DNA of 20,478 bases, taken from contig CAYXVB010000057.1 of the NCBI GenBank assembly GCA_964467785.1, positions 1 through 20,478 on the forward strand, read 5' to 3'. The translations under genes were made by a program, and so were the position numbers. How positions within the stretch are numbered: position 1 is the stretch's first letter; each line of letters begins with the position of its first letter. This DNA comes from CAYXVB01 sp964467785 (GTDB lineage: Bacteria; Bdellovibrionota; UBA1018). The notes below the pieces were generated by a model. That model did no database searches, was not told the DNA's origin, and worked only from the letters and a program-made list of their open reading frames with translations. This document shows, in pieces, positions 16,241-20,478 of this stretch.

Positions 16241-16963
16241 TTAACCCGGGTTCACGTCTCCGCGCCAGACCAGCGCGCACCAGTCCCCCCGTCGATAAAC
16301 CTCCGGCCTCCGCCCTCCCAAGAGGCCCGTGTATCGGACGCTGACCTCGGGCACGTCCGTGGAAACAAGCCCCGACAGGATCAGCACGCCCCGAGGAGAA
16401 AGACGGGAAGCTAAAGGATATGCGAACTCTAAGAGGATAGGCCGCAGAATATTGGCGACCACCAAATCAAAGGGCCGCTCACCCAGCTCCGGTAGCGACT
16501 CAGACTGCTCGAAACGATCGGAGAGGCCGTTGAGTCGCAGGTTCAGCTCCGCGTGCGCGATACCGGCCGGATCGATCTCCACCGCGCGGACCTGGGCCCC
16601 CAGGCGCGCGGCCGCGATGGAAAGCAGTCCCGAACCACTCCCAAAATCCAACGCCCGCCAGGCCGGCTCTCCAGGCCTATCTGCCGAGAAATCAGACGCT
16701 CGGCGGGGCGCGAAGAACGCGATCGCCTGAAGGCAAAGCTGTGTGGTGTCATGCATGCCGTCGCCCCAGCCCGCTCCCGGCACCAGCAGCAGACTCCTTT
16801 CGCTCGGTGAAAAGTCGGAGGCGATTTCGACTCGAGCGATGTCTTCGGAGTTCTCGCCCTCGGCTGCCTGCACGGAACATAGCTCCCAAAACGGGCGGAC
16901 GCGCCTGATAAGAATGCGGGACTGCGGATTCGCCGACGAGAGGACCATATGGGGCGAGGTCAT
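16241..16963 (-). CDS. prmA: PrmA-like ribosomal protein L11 methyltransferase (short form)
   Basis: This encodes 240 residues of a class I SAM-dependent methyltransferase. DGMHDTT (68-74) corresponds to the PrmA GTGxHxTT motif, GSGSGLLSIAAARLGA (108-123) is the SAM-binding loop, AVEIDP (127-132) is the acidic loop, and VVANILRPIL (168-177) is the PrmA version of the catalytic NPPY-like motif. PrmA trimethylates ribosomal protein L11. The protein is ~50 residues shorter than typical PrmA, with the loss in the N-terminal substrate-recognition domain, so a different protein substrate is possible. It is followed after nine bases by the FliG-like gene. The ATG at 16963 has only a weak GAG ribosome site; ATG 16948 is an alternative. 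Confidence 0.8.
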   Translation of the reverse strand: MTSPHMVLSSANPQSRILIRRVRPFWELCSVQAAEGENSEDIARVEIASDFSPSERSLLLVPGAGWGDGMHDTTQLCLQAIAFFAPRRASDFSADRPGEPAWRALDFGSGSGLLSIAAARLGAQVRAVEIDPAGIAHAELNLRLNGLSDRFEQSESLPELGERPFDLVVANILRPILLEFAYPLASRLSPRGVLILSGLVSTDVPEVSVRYTGLLGGRRPEVYRRGDWCALVWRGDVNPG

Positions 16964-16975
16964 CGCACTCGGGAT

Positions 16976-17017
16976 GGGTGCCGGTCAATGCACTTGATCA
17001 GCGCTTGACCGGCACCC
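16976..17017. repeat. Perfect 13-bp inverted repeat upstream of prmA
   Basis: GGGTGCCGGTCAA (16976-16988) and TTGACCGGCACCC (17005-17017) are exact reverse complements around a 16-base centre that contains TGATCA. It lies 12 bases upstream of the prmA start and 33 bases past the end of the HAD gene. It may be a strong RNA hairpin at the end of the HAD transcript or a DNA operator for prmA. No T run follows on the minus strand. Confidence 0.6.
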
Positions 17018-17024
17018 CGCGGCA

Positions 17025-17043
17025 CCCGGCGCATTCAGCCGGG
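17025..17043 (-). terminator. Hairpin just after the HAD gene
   Basis: CCCGGC and GCCGGG form a perfect six-base stem around a seven-base loop, seven bases beyond the HAD stop. It lacks a T tract. Together with the larger inverted repeat beside it, it probably marks the 3' end of the HAD transcript. Confidence 0.35.
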
Positions 17044-17050
17044 AATGGCA

Positions 17051-17761
17051 TCAAAGATTTCCCAAAAGCCGCTCCCCGAGATCCGGACGGTTCCAGAAAT
17101 AGGGCAGCGAATCGAGGCGGGCCAGCATCTCGAAGGGATCTTGCAGGATGATGGAGGCGCCACGAAGATCCTCGTCCGTCCAGCCCCCGGTTCTCAGCGC
17201 GATGCATGGCACGCCCGCGCGCGTGGCAGCCGTGATGTCGTAAGGCGTATCGCCAACCATCACCGCAAACTGAGGCGCGAGCTTGAGCCGCCGAAGCGCG
17301 GCCACGACGATCTCCGGATCCGGCTTGGAGCTCGAAGCGTCGTCCGCAGTCGTACCGAAATCAACCCAGCGCTCAATTCCGATGATCCGAAGAAAGCAAT
17401 CCAACTCCTCTTTCCGGCCCGAGCTCGCAATGGCGATGCGCACGCCGCGACGGTGGATGGCCTCGATCAACTCACGGGCTCCCGGAAGCGGACGGAGATG
17501 AGGGAACGCGTCTTCCATGAACAGCTTCTGCTTGCGCTCTGCGATCCGGCGTCCTTCGGGAGAACGCTCGCCAAAACCGGCCAGTGTGGGCACCAGATGA
17601 TCGCCCCCCATGCCGATGAGTCGTCGGATCCTGAGGTAATCGAAGAAGTAGCCGGCCTCCCGGAACGCCTTCTGATAACAGAGGGCATGTGCATCGTTGC
17701 TGTCCAAGAGCGTGCCGTCCATGTCAAAGAGAGCGGCTCGAATCTGAGGCATTCCCATCAT
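17051..17761 (-). CDS. HAD-superfamily phosphatase (phosphoglycolate phosphatase/beta-PGM-like)
   Basis: This encodes 236 residues from the ATG at 17761. All four HAD motifs are visible: FDMDGTLLD (12-20; nucleophile Asp13, acid Asp15), IAIASSG, the lysine in SSKPDPEI, and VMVGDTPYDI. The helical cap lies between motifs I and II, as in the phosphoglycolate phosphatase and beta-phosphoglucomutase subgroup. The frame stays open to 17812, but that extension crosses a short tandem duplication. ATG 17761 has GGA six bases upstream and sits just before motif I; ATG 17758 and 17752 are alternatives. It removes phosphate from a small metabolite. The substrate cannot be told from sequence. It reads in the same direction as prmA but is separated by two hairpins. 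Confidence 0.85.
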   Translation of the reverse strand: MMGMPQIRAALFDMDGTLLDSNDAHALCYQKAFREAGYFFDYLRIRRLIGMGGDHLVPTLAGFGERSPEGRRIAERKQKLFMEDAFPHLRPLPGARELIEAIHRRGVRIAIASSGRKEELDCFLRIIGIERWVDFGTTADDASSSKPDPEIVVAALRRLKLAPQFAVMVGDTPYDITAATRAGVPCIALRTGGWTDEDLRGASIILQDPFEMLARLDSLPYFWNRPDLGERLLGNL

Positions 17762-17793
17762 CGCATTTCCATCGGCGCATTTCCATCGGCGCA
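17762..17793. repeat. 14-bp tandem duplication at the HAD gene 5' end
   Basis: CGCATTTCCATCGG occurs twice back to back (17762-17775 and 17776-17789), followed by a partial third copy, CGCA. It spans the translation initiation region of the HAD gene and creates a second copy of the GGAAATG ribosome-site-like text. This looks like recent replication slippage. Confidence 0.8.
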
Positions 17794-17885
17794 AGACTAA
17801 CGCCGGGTGCAACGAAAGATATGCCGGAAACGCGCCAGGGAAGCAGGCACCACCGGGATCGCGCCCGCTCCCCTGTCCGGACTGC

Positions 17886-17910
17886 CAGGCTGACTACGCA
17901 GGCTGACTAC
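17886..17910. repeat. 13-bp-period tandem duplication at the end of the 38-residue gene
   Basis: CAGGCTGACTAC is present at 17886-17897 and 17899-17910, one base apart. The second copy contains the stop codon of the small membrane-protein gene, so the stop region has been duplicated. It lies ~100 bases from the other tandem duplication. Confidence 0.8.
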
Positions 17911-18023
17911 TTGGAAGCTTTGCCGACGGTCGTCCAAACCCAGATGCCGAGACCGATGCTCACCAGGATCACAGCCGCCACGCCCACGATGCCGATCAGA
18001 GTTGTCGTGTCGAAATTCGTCAT
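17907..18023 (-). CDS. Single-helix small membrane protein, 38 residues
   Basis: This short gene starts at ATG 18023 with AAAGGA placed seven bases upstream, a good ribosome site. The protein begins MTNFDTTTLIG, continues as one uninterrupted hydrophobic helix of about 22 residues (GIVGVAAVILVSIGLGIWVW) and ends TTVGKASK at a TAG. A polar start, a Gly/Val/Ile/Leu helix capped by Trp residues and a basic C-terminus is a classic one-pass layout, with the short lysine tail probably cytoplasmic. I recognise no family. Similar tiny proteins are often subunits or regulators of membrane complexes. The good ribosome site and compact design support a real gene. It could be cotranscribed with the HAD gene 145 bases downstream. 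Confidence 0.65.
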   Translation of the reverse strand: MTNFDTTTLIGIVGVAAVILVSIGLGIWVWTTVGKASK

Positions 18024-18079
18024 ATACAGGTCCTTTCCATCTCATTCTTAGTTTACGCTTATCGGGCGCGAATCGCTCT

Positions 18080-18104
18080 AAAAAAGCCCTAATCAGAGCC
18101 TTTT
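18080..18104 (-). terminator. Terminator-like hairpin with a T run in the leader of the small membrane gene
   Basis: On the minus strand AAAAGGCTCT and AGGGCTTTTT pair around GATT, with two G-U wobbles, and a T6 run forms the end of the stem. It lies ~57 bases upstream of the 38-residue gene. It could stop antisense transcription entering from the right, or act as an attenuator. The same DNA is a poorer hairpin on the plus strand. Confidence 0.35.
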
Positions 18105-18218
18105 CGGAACTGAAGGAGTGCCCGAATCGCCGAAACTGAGCTATGGTCCGTGATCATGAACGCCATCAAGAAGAACGCCCAGCCGGAAAACGGGACACAA
18201 AAACCAAGCGGAGGCAAA

Positions 18219-18887
18219 ATGTCCCGCGCCGCCGATGCGGCCTCACCGGAGTTTCGCGCCGACCTGGTCATCCGGCTCAAGAAGTACGTTTTACGCGGGG
18301 ATTACCGCGGCGGGCTCAAGATCGCGCGCGAGGCGCTCCGCCGCTATCCCGACGATCTCACCTGCCGCTACCAGTACGCCAAACTCCTGGGAGACTGGGC
18401 CGACGAGCTTCCGCCCGCACGCAGGACGAAGCTCAAAAAAGAAGCGATCGAAATGCTCCGTCCGCTCACCCGCAGGCTCGCCGGCCGCGATCCCGAGGAG
18501 AGCTTCGGGCTCTGTCTCAATTACTACTATCAGTCACAGGATTTCCCCGGGATGATCACTTTCGGTCGCAGACAAGCCCGACGGGGTGTCCGCAAGGGCC
18601 ATTACGCCGAAGCCCTGGGCGCCTGTCTCCAGGCGCAACGATTGCATAGCGTCGGAAAACTCGCGCAGGCCACGCGCTCGGCACTCGTCTCCATCGATGC
18701 CTGGCGGCGTTACGACCTCGCGCGCGAACCTTATTACTTCGCGCATTATTCGCTGGCGCTGGCCTTGGCCTTGGCGGGCCGCGGAGCACAAGCCCGGCAG
18801 CGCCTCGAAAAAGCCGCGCGGCTAAGCGGTCGGCCCGTGACGGATTGGGAATTCGCGGACGTACTTCAGCTGATCGACACGGCGTAA
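18219..18887 (+). CDS. Alpha-helical repeat (TPR-like) protein of unknown function
   Basis: This encodes 222 residues from the ATG at 18219, which has GGAGG four bases upstream. The frame is open further to a GTG at 18150 and an ATG at 18156, but these lack ribosome sites and add a low-complexity leader. The protein is rich in Ala, Arg and Leu and appears almost fully helical. Helix pairs such as YRGGLKIAREALRRYPDD, YAEALGACLQAQRL and ARQRLEKAARLSG resemble degenerate tetratricopeptide repeats, which usually mediate protein binding. There are no signal peptide, membrane helices or catalytic motifs. It is divergent from the small membrane protein gene, with ~195 bases between starts. I do not recognise a specific family. 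Confidence 0.68.
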   Translation: MSRAADAASPEFRADLVIRLKKYVLRGDYRGGLKIAREALRRYPDDLTCRYQYAKLLGDWADELPPARRTKLKKEAIEMLRPLTRRLAGRDPEESFGLCLNYYYQSQDFPGMITFGRRQARRGVRKGHYAEALGACLQAQRLHSVGKLAQATRSALVSIDAWRRYDLAREPYYFAHYSLALALALAGRGAQARQRLEKAARLSGRPVTDWEFADVLQLIDTA

Positions 18888-18973
18888 CCCCGAAGCGCCC
18901 GGGGATTGAATGGGGTTCCGCCTTCTTCGACGAACTACCTCTGACCGGCCAGCCGGGTTAGACTGTCAGGGTC

Positions 18974-19552
18974 ATGCACACCTCGCTTTCGCTCGCACCC
19001 TGGCTCATGGGTCTTTTCGTCGCCGCGCTCATCACCGCGACTCTTTTTCGGACCCGCGAAATCCGCTCGCCGGTCGTGCAGCTCTTTCGCGCCTTTTTTC
19101 CGAATTGGAAATTCTTCGAGGATCTCGGAACTCTGCCCGTTCTCTCTTGGCGCTGCGGAAAGGACGAAACTTCGCTCGGCCCCTGGCGCTCGGTGCCGAG
19201 ACTCAAGCCGAATGCGTCGCGCTTTCTGTTTAATCCTGAGGGCAATCTCCGCCTGGCTTTAGGCTCGCTCTTGCAGCATCTGGAAGCCGATTTGCACTCG
19301 ACCGATGATGCTCATCCCGAAACTTTGGAACAAACCATTTCCTACCGATTGGTGCGCAACTGGGTCGAAACCGAGATCCGCAACGACCCTGCCGGCCCCC
19401 ATTGCCACTACCAGTTCCGGGTGCTCGGGGCCCAGCCCGATCCCACAAGCGGATACTACACGCAGGCTTCGGATGCCGATCTGATGTTGCTCTCGCCGGT
19501 TTACGCTTGGCCGGGAGCCCTGCTCGAAGCCAAAGCGGAGGCGAACACTTGA
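18974..19552 (+). CDS. Membrane-anchored protein paired with the HTTM gene
   Basis: This encodes 192 residues with one N-terminal membrane helix (about 8-24, PWLMGLFVAALITATLF), then a soluble part. A notable segment is AFFPNWKFFEDLGTLPVLSWRCG (residues 40-62, aromatic-rich). The rest is polar, with YRLVRNWVETEIRN and a run of histidines and tyrosines but no enzyme motif I know. The stop overlaps the TTG start of the HTTM gene (19549-19552), so the two proteins are made together and probably act together in the inner membrane. The ATG has a CAGGG immediately upstream, close for a ribosome site. A TAGACT -10-like element lies nine bases before it. Function is unknown. Confidence 0.7.
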   Translation: MHTSLSLAPWLMGLFVAALITATLFRTREIRSPVVQLFRAFFPNWKFFEDLGTLPVLSWRCGKDETSLGPWRSVPRLKPNASRFLFNPEGNLRLALGSLLQHLEADLHSTDDAHPETLEQTISYRLVRNWVETEIRNDPAGPHCHYQFRVLGAQPDPTSGYYTQASDADLMLLSPVYAWPGALLEAKAEANT

Positions 19553-20433
19553 CCGAGCTTGTGCTGGCGTTTCTATCAGCCCTACCCGAGGCATCCGCGG
19601 CGAACGCCCTGCAATGGACGCTTCGGCTCCTGGCCGTATCGCTTGCGATCCAGAGCGCGGAACTGCTCCGCCTGGCCCCCGCGTTTTCGGAACTCGGCAT
19701 TTGGCGCGAATCCACTCTGCGCGATGAGCTGCGTGGCGGTTTACGCGTGCTGGCACCCCTCTTCGGTCAGCGAATGTTTCTCGGCCTTCAAGCACTGCGT
19801 CTTGTCGGGGCATTCGGGCTCGGAGCGTTGAGCCTGCTGGTCGGGCCGGACGCGGCTCAGCATCCCTTTCCCCCGACTGCGGGCGCTCTGTTGGCGATTC
19901 TTCTCGCCACCAGCGTCGTCACTAATTTGCGATTCCGCGGGACGTTCAATGGGGGCAGCGACTTCATGACGCTTGTCGTCCTGACGGCGATGCTCGTGGC
20001 GGCGCTCAGCCCCGCGGGCGCCCACCGGATCCAAGACGGAAGTCTCTGGTATATAGCCCTTCACGTCTGCGCGTCCTATTTTGTCGCTGGCTGGATCAAG
20101 ATCCTCAAACCTCATTGGCGCTCCGGTCGTGCGCTGCGGGGCTTTCTCTCGACGACGATTTACGCGCCGAGCGCCGTGTGGCGACGCCTTCACCCATCCT
20201 CGGCCGCAGCCTCAGCGATGATGCTGCTTCTGGCCTGGGCGGTCATGCTCTGGGAGATCACGTTCCCGGCGGCGCTTTTCGAGCCGCGCGCAGCTTTCGC
20301 GGCCCTGGCGCTCGGTGTGTTTTTTCATCTCGGCAATGTCTTGTTTTTTGGCTTAAACCGCTTTTTCTTCGCGTGGCTTGCGGCCTATCCGGCCGTGATC
20401 TTCGCGGCCCACTCCCTGCAAAACCTCAACTAA
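19549..20433 (+). CDS. HTTM-family multi-pass membrane protein
   Basis: This encodes 294 residues from TTG 19549. That start has GGAGG at 19537-19541, seven bases upstream, and overlaps the previous stop as TTGA. The open frame reaches back to 19402, but that part lies inside the upstream gene and has no ribosome site. About seven hydrophobic helices are visible. YFVAGWIKILKPHWRSG (177-193) and the late HLGNVLFFGLNRFFFAW segment match the HTTM domain, a membrane fold related to vitamin K-dependent gamma-carboxylase and found sporadically in bacteria. HTTM proteins are mostly uncharacterised; some are thought to be lipid- or quinone-linked enzymes. The partner just upstream may provide a soluble or anchoring part. 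I cannot see a carboxylase active-site lysine with confidence. Confidence 0.72.
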   Translation: MTELVLAFLSALPEASAANALQWTLRLLAVSLAIQSAELLRLAPAFSELGIWRESTLRDELRGGLRVLAPLFGQRMFLGLQALRLVGAFGLGALSLLVGPDAAQHPFPPTAGALLAILLATSVVTNLRFRGTFNGGSDFMTLVVLTAMLVAALSPAGAHRIQDGSLWYIALHVCASYFVAGWIKILKPHWRSGRALRGFLSTTIYAPSAVWRRLHPSSAAASAMMLLLAWAVMLWEITFPAALFEPRAAFAALALGVFFHLGNVLFFGLNRFFFAWLAAYPAVIFAAHSLQNLN

Positions 20434-20478
20434 CCCCACTCTGAGAAAAACCGAAACATGCCCCAGAACCACACTCCC

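Noticed and set aside
17762..17812. Longer HAD protein starting at 17812
   Set aside because: The extra 17 residues come from the tandem duplication region, and ATG 17761 lies at a better distance from motif I and a ribosome site.
20458..20478. ATG near the right edge that could start another gene
   Set aside because: Only seven codons are visible and the upstream ribosome site is weak, so it cannot be supported.
1..20478. CRISPR array, tRNA, rRNA, insertion sequence or prophage
   Set aside because: No regularly spaced repeats, tRNA or rRNA sequence, transposase or phage gene were recognised on either strand.

Overview
The window looks like a stretch of a draft Gram-negative bacterial chromosome: a run of ten Ns lies inside topA. 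The Gram-negative reading rests on a probable lipoprotein nucleotidase, a PrmA-type methyltransferase and a FliG-related protein. I cannot place it in a phylum with confidence; a Bdellovibrionota- or Myxococcota-like lineage would be compatible but is only a guess. Base composition is uneven. The first ~3 kb has AT-richer stretches, while most of the rest is GC-rich.

Region 1 (1-7674, plus strand) is a tightly coupled five-gene operon: an MFS exporter, a two-domain GNAT-like protein, a LuxE-type acyl-protein synthetase, a fusion of a LuxC-type acyl reductase with a PaaK-type adenylating domain, and a second PaaK-type adenylating enzyme. Adjacent genes overlap by 4, 14 and 4 bp, or abut. No luciferase (luxAB), LuxD thioesterase, carrier protein or polyketide synthase is visible. 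The set looks like a non-luminescent carboxylic-acid activation and reduction pathway that makes an exported small molecule. This is the best candidate for an undescribed system.

Region 2 (7709-12573, minus strand) holds topA and a large membrane PAS-histidine kinase. The topA reading frame is interrupted by the N gap. Near the 3' end the zinc-ribbon C-terminus lies in the -1 frame. It is reached through a perfect A_AAA_AAA heptamer followed, five bases later, by a possible stem-loop. This is either programmed or transcriptional frameshifting, or an indel.

Region 3 (12712-15821, plus strand) encodes an alpha/beta-hydrolase, a UshA-type 5'-nucleotidase and a small secreted lysine-rich protein. 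Region 4 (15827-18023, minus strand) holds a stand-alone FliG C-terminal-like protein, prmA, a HAD phosphatase and a 38-residue one-helix membrane protein missed by simple ORF lists. It also carries two short tandem duplications and a perfect 13-bp inverted repeat. Region 5 (18219-20433, plus strand) has an alpha-helical repeat-like protein and a coupled pair: a small anchored protein and an HTTM-family membrane protein.

Across the window, several genes lack a usable Shine-Dalgarno site and instead have a -10-like hexamer ending exactly six bases before the start codon (152, 9673, 13499, 16231). This suggests leaderless transcripts. No tRNA, rRNA, CRISPR array or insertion sequence was seen, and no gene-free stretch exceeds 300 bases.
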